Part shown: positions 9,059 to 17,500 of the stretch, in pieces | Layout of the letters: the number at the start of each line of letters is the position of its first letter | How positions within the stretch are numbered: the stretch's first letter is position 1 | Assembly: GCA_018398765.1 (NCBI GenBank) | Contig: JAHBMJ010002222.1 | Span: 1 to 17,500 of the forward strand | Length of the DNA: 17,500 nucleotides | Direction: 5' to 3' | From: Chromera velia | Lineage: Eukaryota > Sar > Chromeraceae | Position numbers and translations under genes: made by a program | Notes under the pieces: model-generated | Told to the model about the DNA's origin: nothing | Databases searched by the model: none | The model's input: only the letters and a program-made list of their open reading frames with translations

Positions 9059-9116
9059 AGTGCTAGTTAAACTATATAAACGTGCTGACTAGCGTGTTGA
9101 ATCTGTTGATTACGTT
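9059..9116 (+). repeat. 58-bp direct repeat, left copy, flanking element A
   Basis: Matches 12069-12126 in the same orientation with two differences, both G here and A in the other copy. It ends exactly where the short tandem tail of element A begins, so it reads as a long target site duplication. Confidence 0.85.
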
Positions 9117-9538
9117 AGGATAGGATAGGATTAATGTCTGGAGGATTGGCTTCCTGCCCCAATGCCGAGCGCTCGACGTGCGGCATCCAGGAAAAGCGCA
9201 TACACACGTCGGACCTTCCTGGCCGGCCCGCACAGGCCAAAAAGACCTATGCCGTAGACTGTTTATATGATAATCAATCAATTACTATCAATTACATGCG
9301 AAAGACTGCAATTAATCAACTCTCACTGATGCTGCTGCGGCCTGCCGATCGACCCGGCGGAGCTCAAACAGGCTTCAAACGGAGGCATCTCAAAACAAAC
9401 GGTCAATCGATTAGAGGCCAATCTCATTACTTCCCAGTCACTCAACCCTTTGGTTTCTCCCTCTTCCTTTGCTTGCTTCATTTGCTGCCATGTTGCTGAA
9501 TACTCTACCTGTCTTTTGTTTCTTTCCTTTTTATTTGA
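9117..9538 (-). other. 3' untranslated part of element A
   Basis: This stretch lies between the end of the open C-terminal frame and the (ATCCT)3 tail. There is no coding signal. It is assigned to element A because it lies between the direct repeat and the coding remains. Confidence 0.55.
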
Positions 9539-10457
9539 TCAAAGGATTTGGTGGGCTTCGTCCATCTGGATGCTTAATACATCTTGCAGGCTGCATGCAT
9601 TTCTCTTGTGGCATTCCTTTACGGCAGCTCGTTTTATGACAACATCCTTCAAAAACTTATCGACGCTTCCATCTGTCTCACTTAAAAGAAAAGAAAACAA
9701 GGTAAGGCTTTCTGTCTTCCTGTTTGTCCCCTCTCCCCATTTTGGCTTTCCTGCTGCTCTTTCCCCCCTCCTTTCATTCCATGTGTCTAAAAGAGCCTGC
9801 AAGCAAACAGCCCTCTCGGCATCATGCAAGGAACACTCGGTCAGAACGTGTACTTCGTCTTCAACCACCTGGATGCCAAGAAGATCAGAGCAAACAATGC
9901 ATTTTCTGTCATGCAGCGGGGTCCCCCTCCCTCCATCAAGAGAGAATTTCTCCTTATTGACCTCAAGGCTCCTCTCCCCCACCCTGAATGCTGCTTTTCT
10001 TCTGTAGATTGACCAGGGTGCAACCTTTCTGTAACATACAGGGGTCCGCCCAATGCTTTCTCTCTCAATTGAGAGACCGTTTCCTCTGTTTCTTTCATTA
10101 GATTCTGTCTGTTTGCTGTGCAGCCACAAGTTCCTAGCACAAGTTCAAGCGGTTTCCATTTGATATTATAGTATGAATCGGATGCATCAGTGATCTTTCT
10201 TGCAGTTCTTTTCTCTCGTTTTCTTTTCTCTTTTGCATTGCGCTCTCTATTCTTTCTGCAAAGACTTCGTTCTTTCTTTTTGCCACCGATTCTCTCTGTA
10301 GTACACTAACCCATCTTACTATCTGGTCTCTCTGTTCAAATGTTGGCTGTCTTCTTGCTGCTTCTAGCTCTTTCCTGATACAAAAAGGGTTGCTTCGTCT
10401 ATGTAGAAAAAGAGTTTGAGCACATTTCTTCAGATGAGGAAAAAAGTGAAAAGGATG
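9539..10457 (-). pseudogene. C-terminal region of element A with CCHC motif
   Basis: Directly downstream of the reverse transcriptase, the protein continues in the same frame to about 10150 and then shifts. The 9539-10129 frame contains C-x2-C-x13-H-x4-C (about 9833-9901, KCIVCSDLL ... HVLTEC), as found near the C-terminus of many non-LTR retrotransposon proteins. A second frame across 9841-10140 also carries plausible sequence (ELVLGTCGCTANRQNL), so there is probably more than one frameshift. Confidence 0.7.
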
Positions 10458-12068
10458 TTATCTTCCCCCCTTCAAATCACTGTCCACCCCCTTCTGAATT
10501 GACTTGGCAAGCGCACGGCCTGTTGGTGTATTTTTTACTTTCTTTAGAACTTTCTGTGCCCACAACAGCGTTCTTTGAGCTACAACTAAGTCAATGAGGA
10601 GCAAGCCTGCCTCCAAAAAGGTTGTGTGTATGCTTTCTTTCTCTCTCAACTGGAGAACCCATCGAATGAACCTCCTCTGCAATCGATCGAAGTCTACTAA
10701 AGACTCCTGCGAATGTGAATGCACTTCACAGCCATACAGCCATACGGCACACACTATCTGTTTAAACCAATGGAAGCAAGTGGCTGGGGGAATCTTTCCT
10801 GCTGATATGATCTTACTTTTCAGCGCAAAAAAGAGTCTTTCTGCTTTCACTGTTCTTTCTCTCATCATTGCATCTACTGAGCAATCTTTTGTTAACAATA
10901 AACCAAGATATGGGTATTCCTTTGCCTGCTCTAACTCTTTCCCTCCCAAAACAAAAGATTTCTTTCTTCCCCTTTCCTTTTCTGACCGGCAGAACTTGAC
11001 GAACCTTGATTTGTCTGATAAAAGAAGTCTGAGGGGCTCTACGTATTCCTTGAGAGCTCTCAGCAATCTTTCCATCTCCCTTACCTCCACTAACTTCAGG
11101 TAGGTATCGTCTGCAAAGAGGCCGACGGGGAAGTCTTCCTCCGACCCGTCTGCGTCTCTCTGGAGCTTTGGCCCCCTCCTTATGAGCCTTGCTCTCTTTT
11201 TGATCTCTTCTGGCATGTCGTTAATATATATAAAAAACAAAGAAAGACCGGCCGGCCCGCCTTGCTTTGACCCCTTGCTTTTTTTGAACTACCAGTCCGT
11301 TCCCCTCACCCTTGCCCTGATGTTCTGGAGAGATGCGGCCACCCATTTGATGGTCTCTTCTGATACTCCATGCTTTCTCAGTTAAACTTCCATCATCCGA
11401 TGACTCGCTTCATCAAACGCGCTCATAAAATCAATGAAAGAAACATACAGACACTCAAAATGTACAATCGATTGAAGCAAAAGAAAAATAGCATTCAAAG
11501 TCCCCACCCCCTTCCTATATGCAAACTGCACTTCATTCTTTTTCCCGCTCCCCTCTTTCTCTACCGCATCTCTGATCCCCAGTTCTCCCCACTTCACATC
11601 TGCAGAATCTAAGTGAATTGGTCTTTGTCCTTTCTGCACATTTTGCGGTTTTCCTGGCTTCGGGACAGCAGCAATCACTAGATTATTCCACCCCTCTGGC
11701 CACCATGCAAAGCGAGCATACACATTCAGCAAGCAGTTGTAGTAGTCAACCACCGACTCTGACTTTGCCATCACCCCTAAGACGTCTGGGGGCATTCCCT
11801 CTTTCCCTGCTGCCTTCTTTGAATTTCCTGTTTTCTTTATCCAGTCTCTTACACTGTCTGTTCTTATCCTCCATTCTTTTGCCTCTGTGAGAGCCTCAAA
11901 AGTCTTGCATAAGTTGGTCACCCTCGCTTTTACTGAGTTGCTCGTCCTGTTCCCTTGTTTCCTCCTCGTTCTTCTTCCATTGTTCTGCCCATCCCTTTAC
12001 CTTCTCATCCTCTGTCAGCGCGTTTTCCTTTTTGACCTCTTTCTTTCTGCCTAGCTTATTCTTTTTGC
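10458..12068 (-). pseudogene. reverse transcriptase domain of element A, interrupted by in-frame stops
   Basis: One frame continues from near 12068 to 10458, broken only by TAA at 11382-11384 and TAG at 11289-11291. In order: VIAAVPKPGKP and QRPIHL (template-binding blocks), QFAYRKGVGTLNAI, FIDFMSAFDE (motif A with a catalytic Asp), KQGGPAGLSLFFIYINDM (motif B), LFADDTYLK (motif C, the other two catalytic Asp), YPYLGLLLTKD (motif E region) and a helical thumb with HWFKQIVCAVWLYGCE. The catalytic residues are still present although the frame is closed. The last stop, TAA at 10458, is also internal, because the same frame continues sensibly for about 100 more codons. Confidence 0.85.
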
Positions 12069-12126
12069 AGTGCTAGTTAAACTATATAAACGTGCTGACT
12101 AGCGTATTGAATCTATTGATTACGTT
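12069..12126 (+). repeat. 58-bp direct repeat, right copy, flanking element A
   Basis: Begins AGTGCTAGTTAAACTATATA and ends TTGATTACGTT. Compared with 9059-9116 it has two G-to-A differences in the shared context TGTTGA / TATTGA. It follows directly on the truncated 5' end of element A. Confidence 0.85.
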
Positions 12127-12256
12127 GAATTAATACGTTCCTAGTTTCAAGTTCTATAACTTTTAATTGTTTAAAGTTATTTCAATAATCCTTAGAAAAC
12201 GCTAGAAAACTAGCTAGAAAAAATGTTATAAACGTTCATACAGAGATTCGGATATA
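12127..12256. other. AT-rich spacer between elements A and B
   Basis: No gene. There are three short copies of a TAGAAAA motif near 12193-12221. Positions 12242-12256 (AGAGATTCGGATATA) may be the left target duplication of element B. Confidence 0.4.
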
Positions 12257-12459
12257 ATTGATTGATTGATGCCAAACCCTAGGTGGAGTTAGAACTCCCG
12301 GGCGGCGCATAGTACATGCATGGGTCTGTTCAATTATGCCAACTGCAAGCTAAGTGGACGACAGTTATTCGAACTTAATCTAATCAATCATTTACTACAA
12401 TATGGCGAAAAATCATAAAGAGGAGAGAGGGTTGAGAGCGCAAGAGCGATGTGATGAAC

Positions 12460-13055
12460 TTACAAACCCCCCGATGCAAAGGGTGAGTCACAATGAGTGA
12501 AGCGGTCTGATTGAATTAATGCCAACCACTGCAAAAAGCCTTGTTCGGCAGTCCATCGGGGGCAGACAGAGAGCCGATGAATAAAATCATCTACACACCG
12601 GCAGCAGGCTTTATAGGTGCACAGCTTTCTATCAGAGCAACCAACAGGCAGCTCACCTTGCCCGCACATCGGGTTATATGTCAGCATGCACAAAAAAGAA
12701 AAGATCGAGCCATCTGTAACCGATAGGGCAGAACGGGGAAGGGCAGAGACGGAAGGAACACCGGAGGATGACTTGCTGCACAGGAGGAAGACTAACATAC
12801 GGCGGGAGGACGGGAAGTCGCGCTGCAGAGGGGTAAGTCTAGCAAGGAGGGGAAAGTGAGAGAAAGATTGCCCATCATCCTCAGAAGCCTTCATGCATTC
12901 CTTTGCAACTGTCTGCCAGTGTCTCACCTTGTCCTTAAAGAAAAGTGAGCCGGTGCCTTATGCCCTACGACCATTCTGCCCACGTTGGGAAGACAGATCG
13001 GGCTCGACCCTCAGCGAGCAGACAGAAATCAAATCAGCCCAACGAAGCAGCCTGT
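12460..13055 (-). pseudogene. C-terminal region of element B with CCHC motif
   Basis: After a frameshift near 13050 the protein continues (DRLLRWADLISVCSL), crosses a TAA at 12958-12960 and runs to a stop at 12460. It contains C-x2-C-x5-H-x4-C within ACCRCVDDFIHRLSVC, the zinc-knuckle-like motif expected near the end of non-LTR element proteins. Confidence 0.65.
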
Positions 13056-14546
13056 CTATAGATCTTGTAAATTGTTGGCAGCAGTTTTATTCTTCCAGAT
13101 ATACAACATGGCTGCAAGAATAGTGTGTGTTGTGATAGAAAGAGAGTGCCACCAGTCAGCCACGCGGGAGCAGAGAAGGGCTTTGCAAGGAAGAAGACCA
13201 AGGATGCAAAGAGAGGGCAGGCGGAGGCTGCGAGCAGACAAATGACCACACCAACGGGCAAACCGAAGCTGTAAAGCATCAAGAGCAAGCAGGTCTACAT
13301 CCTGCACTGGCAGACATTCAAGGCAGTAGAGCGCTACGGGGGTCCAGCAGGCTCTAAAGACTATTATCTGCGCGTCAATGCTGAGCGGGCCCATGCTTGC
13401 AATCAACCCAATTACCCCTCCCAGAGCCCGCGAAGCAGAAGCAATACGGGACTCAATTGTCTTGTTCAAGTACCCCCCTTTAAAGAAAACACACCCCAGA
13501 TATTTGTATTCGGATGTCCATTCAACTTCCCTCCCACCATACATGACCCTACCTGCAGACTGCCCCAGAGCCAAGGCAGACAGACGCAAGATTTTCGTTT
13601 TCTTTAAGTTTACAGTCAATCCCTATTCCTTGCAATACCCTTCCAAGGCTGAGAACTTCTTTTGCAGATCTGAGGCGGAATGAGTAAGGAAACAGAGATC
13701 ATCCGTATACCCCAGACTGCCTAAGATGCAGTTGTCAAGAAGGATAAGTTCGGGCTCTCTCTTGGGCTCCTCAACGCTGCCCTCCCCCATTCTGCTGTCT
13801 GACCATCCTGCTCCCTCTCCTTCTCTGTCTCCGGCCCCCTCGTTCTTACTAACTAAACACATACGGGGAAGGTTACTGATATAGATAAGAAAGAGAATGG
13901 GAGAGAAAGCATCACCTTGCTTTACCCCAGCGCCCTCCCAAAAACGCAAAGAGTCCCCGTCTACCTTTCTCCAGACCTCCCTGTACATTTCATATATTAT
14001 ACACACATCTGCCTCACCTATACCTTCTCTTCTCAGTTTCTGAATTAGCTGACCTCTTGGCACAGTGTCAAAAGCTTTGGAAAAATCAACAAAGCCTGCC
14101 AGCAGAGCTTTCTTTTTCTTTTTAGAGGAGAGAATGGCAGAGACAAGCGCGCCTACCCCTTCCCTCGTTCCCACCCCTTATCTGAAACCTAACTGCCTGA
14201 CGTCAAGCTCAACTTGAGAGCGCACACGGCCGTTCATCAGCAAACCAAAAAGTTTTGTAAAAGGGTTGACAACGTGAATAAGCCTCCATTCATTAGGAGA
14301 GGGAGAGGTAGGGCCTTTAGGGATAGGGCAGATACGCAGCACATTCTAAGAGGGAGGCCAGCAAGCAAAAATATGCATAGTATTACAATTAAACAAAACA
14401 AAAAGTAAAAAACGAGAGAGCGCCGAGTGCGTAAAACAAAGGTCAAGCTGAGCGGGGGAGATTCTTTCAAGGCCGGAGGCTTTCTTTCTATTCATTTTGA
14501 ATAAATTCTTTAGAGCAGAGGAGATTTGATGGAAAGAGAAGGGCAA
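13056..14546 (-). pseudogene. reverse transcriptase domain of element B with three in-frame stops
   Basis: A single frame runs through this interval, broken by TAG (14346-14348), TAA (14178-14180) and TAG (13623-13625). Blocks in order: KASGLERISPAQLDL; ICPIPKGPTSPSPNEWRLI; NPFTKLFGLLMNGRV; FVDFSKAFDTVPR (motif A); VKQGDAFSPILFLIYISNL (motif B); GYTDDLCFL (motif C); LTVNLKKTKIL (motif D); and YKYLGCVFFKGG (motif E region). The motif A Asp and the DD pair are preserved. The stops fall inside otherwise conserved blocks, so this is decay of a formerly continuous frame. Confidence 0.85.
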
Positions 14547-15391
14547 AATAGAAGGATGGAAAGGAGGAGGGGCAGATGGGAGGGCGGAAGGGAGAGGCTC
14601 TTCATTTTTATCTTAAAATTAAACACCCCCGCCCAATGATTTGAGAACTCACGTGGAGAAGGACGGGAGGCTCCCCCAGTTGAGGCAGCTTTTTTCTTTC
14701 TTCTCCAGATAGCAAGCGGGTCTTTTAACAATTCTTCTTGTACCCTCCGGGCTTGTGTTCTCTCCCACATAACTCTCTTTCTTTTGAACAGAGTACGACA
14801 GACCCGGAGAAGCCTCTGCAGTCTATCGAACTCTATTCCCCTTCCATTCCCATCTCTCACTAGCTTCCATCTCTCGTCTGCCTCTCTAACCTCTTTCTGT
14901 AAAGCTTTACATTCCGAATCAAACCATGCCTCTCTCTTTGATCGTTTACTTTCTGGGCCAGGCCCCTTATCCACTATCTGCTTGATCGGCCTTACCAGTA
15001 CACGCGACCATTCCTCAACTAACCTGTGCAGACACGCACGATCGTCACCGCCCTCCGAAGTCAGCCCTGGTTGGGGATGCGGGGACACTGGGGGGGGCGG
15101 AGGAGCAGGCGGCTCCTCGAATAGTTCGATCTGCTCATAATAGGCCCATAAGCCAGGCCATCAATCCTCAGGAAACGATCTCACCGTTGCTGCAAGCGGC
15201 GCGATTTCTTCATCAGAGACCGGGGCTGTGCGGTTTGAACAGAAAAGGGGAGGACAATCAGAGAGGTTTTGGTGGGGTGGGAGAGCATCTTCAGATTCGG
15301 GTTCGGCCGAAAGAGGGGAGAAGGAGAAGGAAACGGTCGCATGGTCGGAGGAGGCAATACTATCAAAGTCAATTAATGTTTTAAAGATCAT
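14510..15391 (-). pseudogene. endonuclease tail and linker of element B
   Basis: The frame 15391-15161 carries IASSDHATVSFSF, resembling the C-terminal SDH motif of apurinic-type endonucleases in non-LTR elements. An in-frame TGA (15161-15163) interrupts it, and the same frame resumes through 15088-14510 as a charged linker typical of the segment before the reverse transcriptase (KREAWFDSECKAL, LLRVCRTLFKRKR). The frame is lost near 14600, where a frameshift leads into the reverse transcriptase frame. The rest of the endonuclease is missing, so the element is 5' truncated. Confidence 0.7.
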
Positions 15392-15417
15392 TCAAGTTTA
15401 GAGACTCATATATTTAG

Positions 15418-15425
15418 AAATAATT
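15418..15425. repeat. target site duplication, left copy, of MITE-like element 2
   Basis: AAATAATT directly precedes the left terminal repeat and is identical to 15936-15943. Confidence 0.8.
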
Positions 15426-15935
15426 CTAGGCGACGCACAGTGGTAAAAAAAATAAAAAAAATAGACCTTTCCAGATTTTTTTTTTTTCTTTTTTTCTACG
15501 AAGGATTTCTTAGAGCACCTCTAGGAGCACCTAGAGGACCACCTTTTAGAAGTACTTTTAAAGTAACTTCCTCGCGAACTTATTACTCAACTGAAAGTTT
15601 TAAACATCTTTTAACTCTAGTTTCAACCCTAGTTCTAGTCCTAGTTGTTATTGTACGTTTGTCTCTACTAGTGTCTCTAGTAGTGTCTTCACCATTGAAC
15701 CATTCCGTCATCAACTTTGTTCAATACGGACCAACTGATCTTTTTTCCCTTGTTCAACTGCACTGTCACCAGACTGAAGTGAAACTGGGATCCTAAATAT
15801 GATTCAAACTCTAGTTGAAGCTAGTCATTTAACCTTTATTTTTTTTTATATATACAATAAAATTTTAACTAATAAAAAAAAAAAGAATAGATGTTTTCAG
15901 TTTTTTTTTTTTTTTTACTACTGTGCGTCGCCTAG
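15426..15935. mobile_element. MITE-like element 2 (510 bp) with terminal inverted repeats
   Basis: The ends are inverted repeats of about 25 bp beginning CTAGGCGACGCACAGT, with one G/A difference at position 17 before a run of A. Identical 8-bp copies of AAATAATT lie outside (15418-15425 and 15936-15943). The interior has poly-A/T runs and two perfect small hairpins (CCTCTAGG / CCTAGAGG at 15518-15537 and CTACTAG / CTAGTAG near 15667). A 118-codon frame inside starts with GTG and shows no known domain, so I treat the element as non-autonomous. The duplication length and CTAGG ends match element 1. Confidence 0.85.
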
Positions 15936-15943
15936 AAATAATT
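15936..15943. repeat. target site duplication, right copy, of MITE-like element 2
   Basis: AAATAATT directly follows the right terminal repeat and is identical to 15418-15425. Confidence 0.8.
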
Positions 15944-16344
15944 AATGATTAATGAATCACTAGCTCTATTACTACTATCAGTAGCTCAATCATGTTCAAT
16001 GAACTTCAATCATCATCTCTAGTAGAATTATCTAAGCTCAATCAAGTGATCAATAAACATAGAATTAAAAAGAGTTAGAACGAATAAATACTATATATGT
16101 CACCATTTGTTTTTAACAGTTTAATTTCAAAAACAAATGATGACTTACAACGTAAGTTACAGTCTTATTCTAGGTTTTATAACTGCTTTCATAATGAACA
16201 AACAAATAGAAGCTGACTTTTAAAATTTTTTTATGAGCAAAGGCTAGAGCACACGTCCTATGCACTCTTATACATAAGAAAGTTTTTGATTAATTAAAAA
16301 AAAAAATCAGGATTGTATACCGATCAACTTGTTGACCATCAAAC
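15944..16344. other. AT-rich spacer
   Basis: No gene seen. Contains the hairpin at 16099-16144 and a poly-A run near 16296-16306. Confidence 0.5.
16099..16144. repeat. hairpin with 16-bp arms
   Basis: GTCACCATTTGTTTTT (16099-16114) pairs with 16129-16144 with one mismatch, around a 14-nt loop. A second small hairpin, CTTAC-AAC-GTAAG, begins inside its right end. No target duplication or RNA family was recognised. Confidence 0.7.
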
Positions 16345-17196
16345 TTAATTTTGTGTAGTTTCCCGCTCGTTTTTCTTCTTTTGAAGGAGAGTCTTAGGAG
16401 ACAAAGTCGCCTTTTGCCGCCCTTTTCGGTTGTTCTGGCGGCTTGATGCCCGAATATGGTCAACAAAGACATGACACGCAGACGCCGCCCCAACGGGACC
16501 AGGGGCCGGCGCCCGACGCGGACCGATTCCTGGGCCAGGCGACGACCCCGGAGTAATGGCTGAAGAGGATACTTGCCCTTGGCCATACGTATAACGCTGC
16601 CCCCTCCTGGATTCTCCAGCACGAGAAAGGACCTCCTGGGTCTCCCTTTCTCCCCCCCACGCATACCCGGATTCGGCAGCTGAGTTGGCATTCCAAGGGC
16701 CTGGCACTCCATCCTGTTTCTCTCGTGGAGATGCCACATGCCCCCGTCTCCTGTACACCTTCTTGCCCTTGCCCTGCCCCTTCCGACGGGGCTCTGATCC
16801 CATACGCTCTCTTCTGGCTGTAACGCGCAGAGCACGCGCAAGAGTTTGCTGGGAACTTTTTTCGAATACGGCAGGGGGGTCAGGATTGCCGAATTCATCT
16901 GCAACTGGCAGGCTCTGTCCATCCCTCTCTCTCGAGCTACCCGAAAAAAGTTCCTCCCCGCCTCTATCCCTTTCCCTGTCTGGAAGAAGAGCTCCCAGCC
17001 CGATTGAACGTCCCACCACGCTACTGAGGTCAGGACGAGGTGCTGTTCCTGGAGGGGAAGGGAACTTTCGATCACTCTCGTCTCCCTCTTCGTTTCTTTG
17101 CCCTTCCTCTGTTCTTGCACTTCCTGCTCCCCTTCTGTCTTCTTCACTGCTCTCTCGGCGTCCCCTGGGGGGGGAGGAAGGGGTGGGGTGGATCAT
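16345..17196 (-). CDS. hypothetical disordered basic protein
   Basis: An ATG-started frame of 283 residues; I do not recognise the family. It is rich in Arg, Gly, Ser, Pro and Glu, with charged clusters (RRERMGSEPRRKGQGKGKK) and a basic C-terminus ending near NNRKGRQKATLSPKTLLQKK. There is no signal peptide, membrane segment or domain. The frame stays open upstream of the ATG for about 28 codons without another ATG, so this could be part of a longer, spliced gene extending to the right. Doubt is warranted: two other frames across the same DNA (16290-17147 minus and 16685-17221 plus) are also long but start at GTG or TTG. The composition of the stretch alone may keep stops rare. Confidence 0.35.
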   Translation of the reverse strand: MIHPTPSSPPRGRRESSEEDRRGAGSARTEEGQRNEEGDESDRKFPSPPGTAPRPDLSSVVGRSIGLGALLPDRERDRGGEELFSGSSRERDGQSLPVADEFGNPDPPAVFEKSSQQTLARALRVTARRERMGSEPRRKGQGKGKKVYRRRGHVASPREKQDGVPGPWNANSAAESGYAWGGERETQEVLSRAGESRRGQRYTYGQGQVSSSAITPGSSPGPGIGPRRAPAPGPVGAASACHVFVDHIRASSRQNNRKGRQKATLSPKTLLQKKKNERETTQN

Positions 17197-17500
17197 AGTG
17201 GGCTTGTGCGAAATGACGTGAGCCTCGTCCGATCGGCGCTCTGCACGGGTGTAGCACAGAGTAATTGTTAGATCACTTCAGAGATGTTTGAATTCGTGCA
17301 GGCATACATGCGTAGTGCTTGCCTACGCGTACAGAGGTCTACAATAGTTTTGCACTCTCTTTTCGCAGTCTTTTCTTGCCATTAGTACCACATCTGTTGG
17401 GTGCGATTGTGAACCTTTTGCGCATCTATTTGTACTTTCGCTTGTCGCTCAAAATATATCTTGAACGTCTATCTGCATCGTTTTGTCTTCCTCTCTGTCT
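17197..17500. other. right-edge region with no recognised feature
   Basis: No gene, repeat or motif seen. If the hypothetical protein to the left is real, this holds its upstream region or an upstream intron. Confidence 0.4.

Larger units (their letters stand above)
9117..12068 (-). mobile_element. element A: 5'-truncated, decayed non-LTR retrotransposon
   Basis: This 2,952-bp insertion reads on the minus strand. From its truncated 5' end (12068) it holds reverse transcriptase blocks, a long C-terminal region with a CCHC motif and an untranslated 3' part. It ends in three copies of AGGAT on the plus strand (9117-9131), that is (ATCCT)3 at the 3' end of the element, a simple-repeat tail like that of I-factor-type elements. 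It is flanked by the 58-bp direct repeats. No endonuclease domain remains. Point stops and at least one frameshift make it inactive. Confidence 0.85.
12257..15399 (-). mobile_element. element B: 5'-truncated, decayed non-LTR retrotransposon of a different family
   Basis: It reads on the minus strand: the last part of an endonuclease-like domain (SDH motif), a linker, reverse transcriptase, a C-terminal CCHC motif, and a roughly 200-bp 3' untranslated part ending in a short repeat (ATTGATTGATTGAT on the plus strand, 12257-12270). A possible decayed target duplication is AGAGATTCGGATATA (12242-12256) against AGAGACTCATATA (15400-15412), with one mismatch and a 2-nt gap. The outer limits are therefore tentative. 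Its protein blocks differ clearly from those of element A. Confidence 0.78.

Noticed and set aside
9134-11612. Plus-strand frames of 80-185 codons within element A
   Set aside because: They are antisense to the reverse transcriptase and C-terminal remains, which have recognisable motifs on the minus strand.
9059-12126. The 58-bp direct repeats as long terminal repeats of an LTR retrotransposon
   Set aside because: They are too short, lack TG...CA ends, and the enclosed reverse transcriptase has no protease, RNase H or integrase. The tandem tail at one end fits target-primed insertion.
10458-14546. Reassignment of TAA and TAG to Gln, as in ciliates, suggested by seven in-frame TAA/TAG in the retroelement frames
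   Set aside because: The three host genes contain many ordinary Gln codons and no internal TAA or TAG. Two of the retroelement stops sit where Trp, not Gln, is expected, and there are also frameshifts and one TGA. Decay explains this better.
1-17500. CRISPR array, bacterial operon or prophage
   Set aside because: No regularly spaced repeats and no prokaryotic gene organisation. Introns, SNARE, WBP4 and non-LTR elements show a eukaryotic genome.

Overview
The window is nuclear DNA from a eukaryote, probably a microbial alga or protist. A photosynthetic alveolate such as a chromerid would fit the mix of content, but that placement is inference. Three host genes are recognisable. One is split by GT-AG introns, and two encode proteins found only in eukaryotes (a Qa-SNARE and a WW-domain splicing protein). 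The spacers are long and hold non-LTR retrotransposon remains and short inverted-repeat elements. All three host genes end in TGA and none contains an internal TAA or TAG, so the nuclear code looks standard.

Layout. 1-795: upstream DNA with two small tandem repeats. 796-3665 (+): a three-exon phytochelatin-synthase-like gene. Its second exon, 85 nt long, carries the catalytic His and Asp and is recognisable only after splicing. 3666-4602: spacer. 4603-6081 (-): WBP4/FBP21-like U1-type zinc finger plus WW protein. 6082-6781: divergent intergenic region. 6782-7726 (+): plasma-membrane-type syntaxin. 7727-8768: 3' flank. 8777-9039: a 263-bp inverted-repeat element with a perfect 8-bp target duplication. 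9117-12068 (-): a 5'-truncated non-LTR retrotransposon (element A) between two copies of a 58-bp direct repeat. About 12257-15399 (-): a second, different non-LTR retrotransposon (element B). 15426-15935: a second inverted-repeat element, again with an 8-bp duplication and the same CTAGG termini as the first. 16345-17196 (-): a possible disordered, basic hypothetical protein. 17197-17500: nothing recognised.

The host genes do not form a pathway: one is thiol/metal metabolism, one is pre-mRNA splicing and one is exocytosis. The right half of the window is almost entirely transposon-derived. The main points of interest are the membrane-anchored, insertion-bearing phytochelatin synthase homologue; the very long target duplication around element A; the pattern of in-frame stops in both retroelements; and two small DNA elements with shared termini that may belong to one transposase system.
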